Shown: positions 8,801-18,748, counted from the stretch's first letter. The stretch: DNA of 64,000 bases from CAZMNY01 sp964635375 (GCA_964635375.1 CAZWOU010000008.1:13688-77687); one strand, 5' to 3'. Program-made: numbers and translations. The notes: a model not told the origin generated them from the sequence alone.

Positions 8801-10309
8801 ATGTCGAGATCGACGCTGCTTGTAGCCGTGCTGTTTGGCGTGATGATCGAGTTACCTGCGTGGGGGGCCGCACCAGCCGCTATTGGGCCGGGCAAGAGGC
8901 CGAACATCATTTTCATCTTGTCGGACGATCTCGGCTGGGGGGACCTGGGTTGCTATGGCCAGCAGAAAATCCAGACTCCTAACATCGACCGCTTGGCAAT
9001 GCGAGGCATGCGGTTCACAAACGCCTACGCGGGAAATTCGGTCTGTGCTCCGTCGCGGTCGTGTCTGATGCAAGGTCTTCATCCGGGGCACGCTCGAGTT
9101 CGCGGCAACTCGTACAAGTCGTATCGTGAAGGATTAAAGAAGGACGACGTCACCATTGCCGAGATCCTTCAGGACGCGGGGTATGCGACAGGTCTGTTCG
9201 GCAAGTGGGGTCTAGGTCTCTCGGGGCAGCCGCAAGCGATCCCCAACCGCCAGGGGTTTGACGCATTTTTTGGCTATCTCAATCAGCGCAAGGCCCATCA
9301 GTACTACCCGCCCTTCTTGTGGGACCAAACGACTCGCGTGTTATATCCCGCGCATGCTGGGCACGACCATCGGAAGCAGAGTCGTTATGACAAGAGCGGG
9401 CGGGTGGCGCCGGCCGGGATCGCGGACCCAACCGCGGCGAAGTATTCTTTTGATGAGATTCACAAGCGATCATTGGATTTTGTTCGCGGCCATCGCAACG
9501 AGCCGTTCTTTCTCTACTTGGCCCACACGGTTCCGCACGGCCCGCTTATCGTGCCGGAGTTGGGCGAATACCGAGACAAGCCTTGGGCGACCGGCCACAA
9601 AGAGTGGGCGGCAATGGTCAGCCGACTCGACAGAGGCGTTGGCGAATTGCTCGCGCTGCTCAAGGAACTCAAGCTTGAAGAGAACACATTGATCATCTTC
9701 GCTTCGGACAACGGGCACAGTTCGCACGGTTACGAGCGAGATAAGTCAGCGACAAAGATCGGCGAACACTTTCAAAGCTTCGGTCCAACTCGAGGAAGAA
9801 AGGGCGATAGTTACGACGGCGCCTTTCGCGTGCCGGCCATCGCCTGCTGGCCGGGCAAGATCGCGTCCGGGCAGGTCAGCGACCACATTTGGGCATTCTG
9901 GGATTTTCTCCCCACGGCGGCCGAGGTTGCTCGCGTGCCCGCTAAATCGATTCCCCCAAACGATGGCGTCTCGATCTTACCGACATTGCTTGGAGAGCCC
10001 GATCAGCAAAAACGCCACGAGTATCTTTACTGGGAATTTGGCAAGAACCAAGCCGTCCGTTCTAGCGACTGGTTTGCCCATCGGCGCAACGGCGGCGAGG
10101 TGGAATTGTACGACCTGAAGACCGACCCACAGCAAAAAAGCGACCTCGCCAATCAGAATCGAGCACTCGCCAAGAAGATTCTGGGTTGGATGCAGGAATC
10201 GCATCAACCGAGCGACGTTTGGCCGAGTCCCGGCGAATCGAACGAGGCCTTTCAGGCTCGCCTGCGTGAAGCGGGAATCGATCCTCGAAAGGCGAATATC
10301 GACGGTTAA
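8801..10309 (+). CDS. Sulfatase, formylglycine-dependent, exported
   Basis: 502 aa from the ATG at 8801, which begins a clear signal peptide (MSRSTLLVAVLFGVMIELPAWG). ATG at 8786 is an alternative adding five residues. Active-site features are RPNIIFILSDDLGWGDLG, C82-A-P-S-R (canonical CxPSR), FGKWGLG, HTVPHGPLIVP and FASDNGHS. A long open insert with RPTRGRKGDSYDGAFRVP-like sequence precedes the C-terminal subdomain, which ends with VELYDLKTDPQQKSDLA. It most resembles arylsulfatase-A-like enzymes of planctomycetes. The third sulfatase follows within 60 bp on the same strand, so 8801-11795 may be one transcript. Confidence 0.93.
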   Translation: MSRSTLLVAVLFGVMIELPAWGAAPAAIGPGKRPNIIFILSDDLGWGDLGCYGQQKIQTPNIDRLAMRGMRFTNAYAGNSVCAPSRSCLMQGLHPGHARVRGNSYKSYREGLKKDDVTIAEILQDAGYATGLFGKWGLGLSGQPQAIPNRQGFDAFFGYLNQRKAHQYYPPFLWDQTTRVLYPAHAGHDHRKQSRYDKSGRVAPAGIADPTAAKYSFDEIHKRSLDFVRGHRNEPFFLYLAHTVPHGPLIVPELGEYRDKPWATGHKEWAAMVSRLDRGVGELLALLKELKLEENTLIIFASDNGHSSHGYERDKSATKIGEHFQSFGPTRGRKGDSYDGAFRVPAIACWPGKIASGQVSDHIWAFWDFLPTAAEVARVPAKSIPPNDGVSILPTLLGEPDQQKRHEYLYWEFGKNQAVRSSDWFAHRRNGGEVELYDLKTDPQQKSDLANQNRALAKKILGWMQESHQPSDVWPSPGESNEAFQARLREAGIDPRKANIDG

Positions 10310-10367
10310 CAACCTCGCACGATCGACACCAAGCCAAACTCCAGCACGCGCACCAAGCGAGAGCGAC

Positions 10368-11795
10368 ATGCCCAACCACCTCAACTTCGGAACGATCTGC
10401 AGCGATTCTTCGAGGCGTCGCTGTTCGAGCAACGTTCAGCACTGGATATTGTTCAGCGCCATCGTTGCCGCCGCTTTCGGTCAGGCGCATCCGGCGCGCG
10501 CCGAATCGAGCAAACCACCCAATGTCGTGCTGATTATGGCGGATGATTTGGGCGTTGAAGCGGTCGGCTGTTATGGGGGGACGAGTTATCGCACGCCGAA
10601 CATTGACCGATTGGCCTCGCAGGGAATCCGATTCACCCACGCCCACGCTCAGCCCTTATGCACGAACACTCGCATTCAGTTGATGACAAGCAAGTACAAC
10701 CATCGCAATTGGATCGCTTTTGGCATTCTCGACCCGAAGTCGAAAACCATCGGTCACTGGATGGGCGATGCCGGCTACGCGACGTGCGTTGTGGGCAAGT
10801 GGCAGCTTCAGAGCTACGACCCGCCAGACTACCCGGGGGCTGAAACTCGGCGCGGGTTGGGGATGCGGGTGGAAGACGCTGGCTTCGAAGAGTATTCGCT
10901 TTGGCACACCGGGCACACGGAAGTGAAGGGCTCGCGCTATGCAGATCCCGTGATCAACGAGAACGGCAAACTTCGAACCGACCTGAAAGGCAAGTACGGT
11001 CCCGATATCTGGACGGGCTACATCGACGCCTACCTGGCTCGCCATCGCCGAAAAACGCAGGCGAAGAAGGAGAACCGCCCGTTCTTCATCTACTATCCGA
11101 TGGCCTTGCCCCATTGGCCCTTTGTCGCGACCCCCGACAGCAAGATCTGGAAGAACGAAAAGCGTCGGCATGAAGAGAATCCCAGTCTGTTTACCGACAT
11201 GGTTCAATACACCGACAAGGTTGTAGGCCGAGTCGTCAAGTCGGTGGACAAGCACGGCTTTGCGAACAACACGCTGCTGATCTTCTACAGCGACAACGGC
11301 ACGCATTTGAAGATCACCTCGCAAACGAAGACGGGCCCAATCGCGGGAGGCAAGGGGATGCCGACCGACGCGGGCACTCACGTCCCGCTCATCGTTCGGT
11401 GGCCGGGAACGATCGAGCCTGGCGTGAACGGCGACCTGATCGACTCGACGGATTTCGCACCGACGATTTGTGAGGTAGCCGACTCGCCCATTTCGGCGGC
11501 GGCAGCGATCGACGGCCGCAGCTTTTACCCTCAGCTGATCGGCGCCCAATCGAATCCTCGCGACTGGATCTTCTGTCACTTTGACCCTCGCCCGGGCTGG
11601 GACAAAGACCGCTTCCGTCTCGTGCGGTTCGCGCGAACAAAACAGTTCAAACTCTACGGCGACGGCCGACTCTATCACACGCCCAGCGATCGCCTCGAGA
11701 AACAGCCTCTAGCGCCCGCCGACGACTCCCCCTCAAGCAAGACCGCCCGCCGCAAACTACAGCGGGTGCTCGACAACATGGCCAGTCACAAATAG
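10368..11795 (+). CDS. Sulfatase-like hydrolase with variant CTNTR active-site motif
   Basis: 475 aa from the ATG at 10368; an in-frame start at 10266 would place 34 polar residues before the leader. The hydrophobic leader is at residues 27-38 and ends near HPARAES. The fold is clear from PPNVVLIMADDLGVEAVGCYG, the WHTGHTEVKGSRYADPVI segment, YYPMALPHWPF and FYSDNGTH. The formylglycine site reads LC98-T-N-T-R, with Asn in place of the Pro of CxPSR and Thr in place of Ser. The rest (IQLMTSKYNHRNW) is typical of one planctomycete sulfatase subfamily. Whether the Cys is still converted is uncertain, so it may be a sulfatase or another phospho/sulfo-hydrolase. It lies 58 bp after the previous sulfatase. 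Confidence 0.9.
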   Translation: MPNHLNFGTICSDSSRRRCSSNVQHWILFSAIVAAAFGQAHPARAESSKPPNVVLIMADDLGVEAVGCYGGTSYRTPNIDRLASQGIRFTHAHAQPLCTNTRIQLMTSKYNHRNWIAFGILDPKSKTIGHWMGDAGYATCVVGKWQLQSYDPPDYPGAETRRGLGMRVEDAGFEEYSLWHTGHTEVKGSRYADPVINENGKLRTDLKGKYGPDIWTGYIDAYLARHRRKTQAKKENRPFFIYYPMALPHWPFVATPDSKIWKNEKRRHEENPSLFTDMVQYTDKVVGRVVKSVDKHGFANNTLLIFYSDNGTHLKITSQTKTGPIAGGKGMPTDAGTHVPLIVRWPGTIEPGVNGDLIDSTDFAPTICEVADSPISAAAAIDGRSFYPQLIGAQSNPRDWIFCHFDPRPGWDKDRFRLVRFARTKQFKLYGDGRLYHTPSDRLEKQPLAPADDSPSSKTARRKLQRVLDNMASHK

Positions 11796-11839
11796 GAACA
11801 AGATGCCCCGCCGCAATCGGCTCCGGCCGTTTTGGAGGG

Positions 11840-12337
11840 TCAGGCGAACATGGGGGTCTTGCCGGCGGCGCGACGGGCGTCGCAGACTTGGCCGCGATGC
11901 GAGAGCCAATGCATGCCGCTCATCAGGAAGCACTGGCGCCAGGTGCCGAAGTTCTTCGCCCATTCGGCCGGTACGTTCTTACTTGGCTGGTCAAGCTCGT
12001 CTTCACTGAGAGAATCGAGCAGTCGCTCGACTTCGCCGTGAATGGCATAGTGTTTCTCTAAGACCTCGTCGAACGCAGGATATTGGGCGATGTCGTCAAG
12101 CGGCTCGGTGCCCATATCAAAAAGACTCTCCCACTCCGCCACAGGATTCGGTTCGCCTCGCATCAGATTCCAGAACAGGTTGCCTTCGCCGTAAGTCATG
12201 TGCCCCAAGACCCACAGCGGGTGTCCGCCGCCCTTGGTAGTGGGGAAAGTCAGCGGTGCGTCTTGCATGTCGAGCAGCAGGGGCATCACCATTTGATCAG
12301 CCCGGATGATCATCTTGAGCACTTCTTTCGACTCCAT
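11840..12337 (-). CDS. DinB-superfamily protein
   Basis: 165 aa, predicted four-helix bundle of the DinB/YfiT-like superfamily. The three His expected for the metal site appear as HPLWVLGHMTYGE (about residue 46) and HWLSHRGQ (about residue 145). These proteins are often metal-dependent thiol transferases or hydrolases; the substrate here is unknown. No signal peptide, so cytoplasmic. It is divergent from the LysE-family gene, with about 95 bp of shared upstream DNA. Confidence 0.82.
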   Translation of the reverse strand: MESKEVLKMIIRADQMVMPLLLDMQDAPLTFPTTKGGGHPLWVLGHMTYGEGNLFWNLMRGEPNPVAEWESLFDMGTEPLDDIAQYPAFDEVLEKHYAIHGEVERLLDSLSEDELDQPSKNVPAEWAKNFGTWRQCFLMSGMHWLSHRGQVCDARRAAGKTPMFA

Positions 12338-12433
12338 GTCGGCTTCCCTTTATGATTGGCGCGGACTCAAATAGGTGGAGATTGTAACGGACAATCCTAC
12401 TGCCAGGGAATCGCGAAAGGCCAGACAATTGCC

Positions 12434-13063
12434 ATGGAGTTGGAATCGCTGCTAGGTTTCGCGTCGATCAGTTTTCTCTTGGCGATCTCCCCCGGGCCAA
12501 GTTGGGCGTATGTGCTTTCGGCCGCGACGACCGAAACCAATCCGATTCGGTCATCTGCCGCGGCGATCGGCGGAAACGCCCTCGGAATTATCGGGCACAT
12601 TGTTCTGGCTTGCAGCGGGATCGCCTTGCTGCTTCAGTACAGTGCAATTCTGTTTCTCACGGTGAAATTGCTCGGCGCCTGTTACTTGATCTATCTGGGA
12701 TTTCAGATGATCAGCAAGTCCCGCGAATCAACCGCGTCCACGGTTCCTCAAGCAACCTTCGGCAAGACCGTGCGAGGCGGCGTGATGGTCAACTTGCTCA
12801 ACCCCAAGGTTTCCATCCTGATGCTGGCTCTGTTGCCTCAGTTCGTCGACGCGAACGCCGGGGGAGTGGCATTTCAGACCATCTGCTATGGGGCAACCCA
12901 CGTCGTGCTGGCGTCGCTTGTGCTTTCCACTCTGGCGACGTTCGTTATCGTGTCGCGGCGTTGGCGGCAGGCCAAGCCGCGCGTCAATGCGAGAATCCTT
13001 CGCTTGGTCGCTGGCGGCTGCTTGGTGGCGCTCGGACTCAAGCTGGCGTTCACCCAGCGGTAA
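12434..13063 (+). CDS. LysE/RhtB-family amino-acid exporter
   Basis: 209 aa from the ATG at 12434; upstream in-frame codons give only polar sequence. Hydrophobic throughout with about six membrane segments. The family signature SFLLAISPGPSWAYVLS is near residue 15, and GVMVNLLNPKVSILMLALLPQFVD near residue 125 matches the conserved NPK region. Members export amino acids or related small molecules across the inner membrane. The substrate is not predictable. Confidence 0.88.
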   Translation: MELESLLGFASISFLLAISPGPSWAYVLSAATTETNPIRSSAAAIGGNALGIIGHIVLACSGIALLLQYSAILFLTVKLLGACYLIYLGFQMISKSRESTASTVPQATFGKTVRGGVMVNLLNPKVSILMLALLPQFVDANAGGVAFQTICYGATHVVLASLVLSTLATFVIVSRRWRQAKPRVNARILRLVAGGCLVALGLKLAFTQR

Positions 13064-13217
13064 CTGACGCCAATTCTCAAGCTTGGCTGCTCAACTCAAA
13101 CAGAATGGGCGTTCTTTCTGTTCGCGGTCGACTGGGTCACGTAGCCGCAGCGGGAGTTGGCGACTAAAGTAGTACGCGAACGACGAACTGCAACAATGTA
13201 CAAATCCTGAGTTGATC

Positions 13218-14993
13218 ATGCCGCGCACAGTCCACGCTGTTACGTTAGTCATTCTCGCAATCGGGTCCGTCTTGCCGCTCGCGGTCGCGCGCGCAGGCGA
13301 GCATCCCAATGTGATCGTCATCTTGAGCGACGATCAAGGGTGGGGCGACCTGAGTCTGAATGGGAATACGAATCTGAGCACGCCCAACATCGACGGGCTG
13401 GCAGCGTCAGGCGCTCGGTTTGACCGATTCTTCGTCTGCCCGGTTTGCTCTCCCACGCGCGCCGAATTCCTCACGGGTCGTTACCACTCTCGCAGCGGCG
13501 TCTATAGCACGTCGGCTGGAGGCGAACGCATCGACTTGGACGAGATGACCATCGCCGAGACTTTCCGTCAGGCGGGCTACGCGACGGGCGCCTTTGGAAA
13601 ATGGCACAACGGCATGCAGTATCCCTACCATCCCAATGGCCGCGGCTTCGATGAGTATTTTGGTTTCTGCTCTGGGCACTGGGGAGACTATTACAGTCCG
13701 CCGCTCGAGCATAACGGAAAGCTCGTGCAAGGCGATGGGTTCATCATCGATGATTTTACGAATCATGCGATCGAGTTCATGGAGAGTCACCGCGACAAAC
13801 CATTCTTCGCGTACTTGCCGCTCAACACGCCGCACTCACCGATGCAGGTCCCCGCAAAGTTTTGGAAGAAGTTCAAAGACGCCGACTTGGAGATGCGGCA
13901 CCGAGATCGCCGCAGAGAGAACATCGAGCACACGCGAGCCGCTCTGGCGATGTGCGAAAACATCGACTGGAACGTGGGGCGGATCCTGAAGAAGCTGGAC
14001 GAGTGGAAGATTGCCGACAATACGATTGTCGTTTACTTCTGCGACAACGGGCCCAACGGCTCTCGCTGGAACGGCGACATGAAAGGCCGCAAGGGCTCGA
14101 CGGACGAAGGCGGCGTCCGTTCGCCGCTGTTGATTCGATGGCCAGGCCAGGTGCCTGGGGGAAAAACGATCAAGCCGATTGGGGCTGCGATCGACTTGCT
14201 TCCTAGTCTGGCCGCCATGTGCAAGATCCCAGTCGCCAGCAAGAAGCCTCTCGACGGAACGGACCTCAGCCCAGTGATTCTCGGCAAGAGCGACTCCATG
14301 CCTGAGCGAACGGTATTCTCACATTGGCGAGGTCGAGTGAGCGCAAGGACCCAGACCTATCGCCTCGACAACGCAGGCAAATTGTTCGACCTAGGCAGCG
14401 ACCCAGGCCAGCGCACGGATGTCAGCGAGCAGCACCCCAGCATCACCGCCAAATTGCGAAAGCAAGTCGCGGACTGGAAGACCAACGTGATGTCGGAAGA
14501 TAATCGAGCGGAGCGAACTTTCCCGATTGGACATCGCGACTTTCGTTACACGCAAATCCCTGCCCGAGACGGCGTAGCATCGGGCCAGATTACACGCTCA
14601 AACCGATTTCCCAATTGCAGCTACTTTCGAAACTGGGTCGATCCAGCCGATACCATTCAGTGGAATGCCGAGGTGGCTGCTGCTGGCCGGTATCGTGTCG
14701 ACCTCTACTACGCATGCCCGCAAGAAGATATCGGCTCGAGCGTCGAGCTCTCGATCAATGGCGCCAAACTGCAATGCAAAATCACCCAAGCACATGACCC
14801 GCCCGTTCGCGGCGGCGAGCATGACCTGCTCAAACGGCAAGAGTCGTACGTGAAGGACTTTCGGCGGATGACGATGGGAATCGTCGAGCTCAAGCCCGGG
14901 AACGGCCCATTGGTGCTCAAGGCCCTCAAGATGCCGGCTTCGCAGGTGATGGAGTTTCGCCTATTGCAGTTCGTCCGTCTCGATCAGGAATGA
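13218..14993 (+). CDS. Sulfatase with C-terminal beta-sandwich domain, exported
   Basis: 591 aa from the ATG at 13218 (a TTG two codons upstream is less likely). The leader is TVHAVTLVILAIGSVLPLAVARA. The sulfatase domain spans residues 28-430: HPNVIVILSDDQGWGDL, C77-S-P-T-R, FGKWHNG, LPLNTPHSPMQVP and YFCDNGPNG. Past residue about 450 is an added domain (FRNWVDPADTIQWNAEVAAA, then GRYRVDLYYACPQ) that looks like a carbohydrate-binding beta-sandwich. The architecture suggests a glycan sulfatase that docks on its polymer. Not adjacent to the other three sulfatases, but of the same broad class. Confidence 0.92.
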   Translation: MPRTVHAVTLVILAIGSVLPLAVARAGEHPNVIVILSDDQGWGDLSLNGNTNLSTPNIDGLAASGARFDRFFVCPVCSPTRAEFLTGRYHSRSGVYSTSAGGERIDLDEMTIAETFRQAGYATGAFGKWHNGMQYPYHPNGRGFDEYFGFCSGHWGDYYSPPLEHNGKLVQGDGFIIDDFTNHAIEFMESHRDKPFFAYLPLNTPHSPMQVPAKFWKKFKDADLEMRHRDRRRENIEHTRAALAMCENIDWNVGRILKKLDEWKIADNTIVVYFCDNGPNGSRWNGDMKGRKGSTDEGGVRSPLLIRWPGQVPGGKTIKPIGAAIDLLPSLAAMCKIPVASKKPLDGTDLSPVILGKSDSMPERTVFSHWRGRVSARTQTYRLDNAGKLFDLGSDPGQRTDVSEQHPSITAKLRKQVADWKTNVMSEDNRAERTFPIGHRDFRYTQIPARDGVASGQITRSNRFPNCSYFRNWVDPADTIQWNAEVAAAGRYRVDLYYACPQEDIGSSVELSINGAKLQCKITQAHDPPVRGGEHDLLKRQESYVKDFRRMTMGIVELKPGNGPLVLKALKMPASQVMEFRLLQFVRLDQE

Positions 14994-15095
14994 CTCAGGC
15001 GCTATCGAACTGGGCCTGCTGCACGCGCCCAAATCAGAGACGACCCCATAGGTTGGGCCGTCGAGGAAAGCCGCAAGAATCAGGAATGCCGCCGA

Positions 15096-16577
15096 GTGGA
15101 TTCTTCAACGAGTGGACCAGTAACCCCAGCTTCGCTGCTCAAGCTGCATTTCGGCTTCCATACTTTTCGGGCTCAACAAGAGCGGATCATCGATCACGTT
15201 CTCGCTGGCCGCCATTCGCTGGTCATCATGCCGACGGGTATGGGCAAGTCTCTCTGCTTTCAGATTCCCGCCTTAATGCATGCCGCCGAACAGGAAGTCG
15301 CCACCGCAACGCGATCGCTGACGCTCGTCATCTCACCGCTGATCGCTTTGATGAAGGACCAAGTCGACGCCTTAAGTCGTAAGGGCGTCTCCGCGGCTTT
15401 CATCAACTCCTCCTTATCCCGAGAAGAGCGGGAGACGCGTTATCGCCAAGTTGGCGATGGTCAATTCGACTTGCTGTATGTGACTCCCGAGCGATTCCGC
15501 AAGCCGGATTTCTTGGCGGTGTTGCAAAGACGCCGAGTCTGTTTGCTGGCCGTCGATGAGGCCCACTGCATCAGCGAATGGGGACACGACTTCCGGCCCG
15601 ACTATACTCGACTCGCTGAAATCCGCCGGGAGGTTGGAAACCCGACAACAATCGCGCTAACCGCGACGGCAACGCCTGACGTGCAGCGAGACATTGTCAA
15701 ACAGCTGGATCTAGAGGGACAGGGCGTCCGACTGTTTCACGAAGGCATCGATCGTCCGAATCTAACGCTGGACGTTGTCGAAGTCTGGGACGACGATGAA
15801 AAGTTCGAGCAGATTCTCGACGTTGCCGACCGGCACGCGGGAAGCGGGATCGTCTATTTCACCCTGATTCGCAAGCTAGTTGAGTTCAGCGAACGGCTGT
15901 GGGACATGAGAAAACCGCACTTAGTCTATCACGGCGACTTGCCGACAAGACAACGGCGGCGCCTTCAAGAACAATTCATGCGAGAAGACGAACACATTGT
16001 GCTGGCGACCAATGCGTTTGGAATGGGAATCGACAAAGAGGACATCCGTTTTGTCGTTCACGCCGATCTTCCTGGGTCGATGGAATCCTACTATCAGGAA
16101 ATTGGACGAGCTGGCCGCGACGGCAAGCCTTCGCAATGCACTCTGCTATACGACCAACGCGACCTGGCAACGCAAATGGAATTCATGCAATGGAGCAACC
16201 CTGGGGCCGAGTTCTATGAGCGAGTCTACGACCTGCTTCAACATGAACACGAGAAAGTGGACGCGTTCGGATTGGAATGGCTGCGAGAGAAACTTCATCA
16301 TCGCAACAAGCACGACCGCCGATTGGAAACGGCGCTGGCGATGCTCGATCGGTACGGCGCCATCTCGGGATCGCTGTCGCCCCTCAAAGCTCGAGTTTCG
16401 GCCGATCTTCCAGCTCAGCTGACCGACCCCGACCAGTTGGATGCCAAACGCGCGCGAGATCAAGAGAAATTGTACGCACTCGTGCAGTACGTGAAGTGCG
16501 AATCGGACCGCAAGGCCTTCATTCACGAATATTTTGGGCTTCCGCCGGATGGCAGGCCAGAGGCAGAGGCGATGTAG
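15096..16577 (+). CDS. recQ: RecQ-family ATP-dependent DNA helicase, short form
   Basis: 493 aa, GTG start at 15096 with AGGAA about 10 bp upstream. Domain content: Walker A (MPTGMGKS, near residue 50), the DEAH-type box (LLAVDEAHCISEWGHDFRPDY), the TATATPDVQRDIV motif and the second RecA-like domain ending in QEIGRAGRDGKPS. The zinc-binding region starts (YVKCESDRKAFIHEYFG) but the protein stops about 13 residues later, so the second half of the zinc site, the winged helix and HRDC are absent. E. coli RecQ is about 610 aa. The helicase core should still be complete. It is either a natural short RecQ or a truncated gene. Confidence 0.88.
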   Translation: MDSSTSGPVTPASLLKLHFGFHTFRAQQERIIDHVLAGRHSLVIMPTGMGKSLCFQIPALMHAAEQEVATATRSLTLVISPLIALMKDQVDALSRKGVSAAFINSSLSREERETRYRQVGDGQFDLLYVTPERFRKPDFLAVLQRRRVCLLAVDEAHCISEWGHDFRPDYTRLAEIRREVGNPTTIALTATATPDVQRDIVKQLDLEGQGVRLFHEGIDRPNLTLDVVEVWDDDEKFEQILDVADRHAGSGIVYFTLIRKLVEFSERLWDMRKPHLVYHGDLPTRQRRRLQEQFMREDEHIVLATNAFGMGIDKEDIRFVVHADLPGSMESYYQEIGRAGRDGKPSQCTLLYDQRDLATQMEFMQWSNPGAEFYERVYDLLQHEHEKVDAFGLEWLREKLHHRNKHDRRLETALAMLDRYGAISGSLSPLKARVSADLPAQLTDPDQLDAKRARDQEKLYALVQYVKCESDRKAFIHEYFGLPPDGRPEAEAM

Positions 16578-16700
16578 GCGGCGACTCATTTTTTTTTCGT
16601 TGCCCCAACGCCCGCTTTGCGGTTAGACAGTAGCGGTTCGTCACTGCCAGTAATGATCGGGCGGACATCTGCCTAAAACGCATAGAGGATTCACGAGAGA

Positions 16701-17606
16701 ATGCACATTGCCGTAACGGGCGCCAGCGGACTGGTCGGTTCGGAGCTCACGCCGCTGCTGATTGCCAATGGCCACGAGGTAACGCGATTGGTTCGGCGGG
16801 AGCCGAGCGACGAGGGGCAGATCCGCTGGGATCCGCTGGCCGATGCGTTCGACGCCCATCCGCTTGAGGGCGTGGACGCCGTCGTTCATCTTGCCGGCGA
16901 GAACATTGGCCAGGGGCGATGGAATGCCGCCAAGAAACAAGCCATGTGTGACAGCCGGATCCGCGCGACTCGCACCTTGTGCGAAGGCCTGGCAAGGATG
17001 GCGACCCCGCCCAGAACCTTGGTCTGCGCCTCCGCGATCGGATACTACGGCGAGCGCGGGGACCAGTCGATGACAGAAGACTGTCCGCCGGGCAAAGGGT
17101 TCTTGGCCGAGCTCGTTCGCGATTGGGAGCAAGCGTCCAAGTCAGCGGAGGACGCGGGAATCCGCGTCGTCATTCTCCGCCTGGGCGTCTTGCTGAGCAC
17201 CAAGGGCGGCGCGCTCGCAAAGATGCTCACACCCTTCCAACTGGGTGTCGGCGGAGCCGTTGGCGGGGGAAAGCAATACTGGAGCTGGATGTCCATCGAC
17301 GACGCGGCTGGAGTCATATTGCATGCGCTGCAGACGGATCAGCTCGCCGGACCAGTGAATGCGGTGGCGCCGAACGCCGAGACGAACGCCGCCTTCACCA
17401 AAACGCTGGGCGCCGTCCTTCGCCGGCCGACCTGGCTCCCCATGCCCGCATGTTTGGCACGGCTCGCACTAGGCGAAATGGCCGACGAATTGCTGCTGAC
17501 GAGCACTCGCGTGCTCCCTGACAAACTGATCGAAACTGGCTACGAATTCCGATATCCGAAACTTGAGGACGCCCTGCGGCATCTGCTGAAACGGATACCG
17601 CAGTGA
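16701..17606 (+). CDS. TIGR01777-family epimerase (extended SDR)
   Basis: 301 aa. The N-terminal Rossmann motif is VTGASGLVGSEL; VVHLAGENIGQGRW near residue 55 is the hallmark of the TIGR01777 (YfcH/SulA-like) branch, followed by ASAIGYYGERGD with the catalytic-type Tyr. The C-terminal part ends with a DUF1731-like segment (RPTWLPMPACLARLALGEMADELLL). The substrate of this family is not established. It is 123 bp after recQ; the gap holds a T-rich run but no clear hairpin terminator. Confidence 0.9.
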   Translation: MHIAVTGASGLVGSELTPLLIANGHEVTRLVRREPSDEGQIRWDPLADAFDAHPLEGVDAVVHLAGENIGQGRWNAAKKQAMCDSRIRATRTLCEGLARMATPPRTLVCASAIGYYGERGDQSMTEDCPPGKGFLAELVRDWEQASKSAEDAGIRVVILRLGVLLSTKGGALAKMLTPFQLGVGGAVGGGKQYWSWMSIDDAAGVILHALQTDQLAGPVNAVAPNAETNAAFTKTLGAVLRRPTWLPMPACLARLALGEMADELLLTSTRVLPDKLIETGYEFRYPKLEDALRHLLKRIPQ

Positions 17607-17618
17607 ACGTCCAACCGT

Positions 17619-18578
17619 TCAACGAATGGACTTAACATCCAGGAGTTGCGAGTTCGAAACGGAGTTGCCAAAATCCTTGAATCGATTGAAAGTCCAGACG
17701 ACTTTCTTCGTCTTGGGTTCAATCTCGACGAGCAGAGGTTGTCCTGGCCCGGCGTGACAATTCCCGATCATGTAGTTTCCGTTGGCGAGCACTTCGAGCG
17801 TTGTGATCCAAGCGAAGCGAATGTTCGGCAAGTCGTTCTGCTCGATCTTCCAGACAATCTTGCCTTTCGGAGTGACTTCCAAAACACTGTGCCCGTTGCC
17901 GGCGCCGATCAGCGTATTGCCGCTGGGCAGTCGCACGGCGGAGAAGAGTTGGTTGCCGAACGCGTCGGGCCCGTGCCCGCCCTTCCGCGGCTTTCCGAAC
18001 AGGGGCACGCTGAACTCCCAAACCACCTTACCGGAAGGATGATACTCGCGGACCGCGCCATCGCCTTCGTGGCATACCAAGTAATTGCCCGATTTCAGTT
18101 TTCGCACAAGTCGCGTGTCGCGATGAGGGCTGGGATGATCGACCTTAAGCGGCATCTCATGCAGCAGCTTTCCTTGTCGATCGATCTCGATGATTCGCGA
18201 CGGACCCGATTCGGCAATCATGAACCGCTTGCCGCCGTCGAGCGGTTGAAACGAGTGAATTTCGATTCGGCGACCGGCGTTTCCATTGCGCTGAGAAGCG
18301 TCGTAGCTCCAGACCACTCGCTTGGTCTTGGGGTCGATTTCCGACAGCACTCGATTCTGTTTCTGCACGACAATATGGCCGTTCTCCAACACGTGTATGT
18401 CATGAATCGCGCCCCAGGGCATCGACCACTCGACTTGACCATCGAAAGCGACGATTGTCAGGTTGCCTTTACCCTGCACGATTAGTCGGCGCCCGCCGCC
18501 TTCGGCTCCCAGGGACGAGAGATTGAAGCAGGCAGCGAATAGGGCAGTTGCAATGGCCACGAGTCGATGGCGGCGCAT
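17619..18578 (-). CDS. Exported PQQ/YncE-like beta-propeller protein
   Basis: 319 aa from the ATG at 18578, six codons inside the longest frame; this start gives the signal peptide MRRHRLVAIATALFAACF. The rest is repeated blades of the type GKLLHEMPLK, GKVVWEFSVP, GKIVWKIEQN and KKVVWTFNRF, as in PQQ-like or arylsulfotransferase-like propellers. No PQQ-binding residues can be assigned. It is convergent with the TIGR01777 gene (12 bp apart) and divergent from the DUF485/symporter operon. Confidence 0.75.
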   Translation of the reverse strand: MRRHRLVAIATALFAACFNLSSLGAEGGGRRLIVQGKGNLTIVAFDGQVEWSMPWGAIHDIHVLENGHIVVQKQNRVLSEIDPKTKRVVWSYDASQRNGNAGRRIEIHSFQPLDGGKRFMIAESGPSRIIEIDRQGKLLHEMPLKVDHPSPHRDTRLVRKLKSGNYLVCHEGDGAVREYHPSGKVVWEFSVPLFGKPRKGGHGPDAFGNQLFSAVRLPSGNTLIGAGNGHSVLEVTPKGKIVWKIEQNDLPNIRFAWITTLEVLANGNYMIGNCHAGPGQPLLVEIEPKTKKVVWTFNRFKDFGNSVSNSQLLDVKSIR

Positions 18579-18748
18579 GTCGGTCTCTCCAATCAAGAAA
18601 GGGCTGGCCTCGCATTATACCCCCCGCCGCGCAACAGTTCAGCCAGACTGCGGCGGACACGGCGAGTTCGGCGCTTGCGTCGAGGGCGAACGGCATCTAA
18701 GCTGCTATGTCTAGGTGAGTCATCAAACTCCGGCAAGGATTTAGATAA

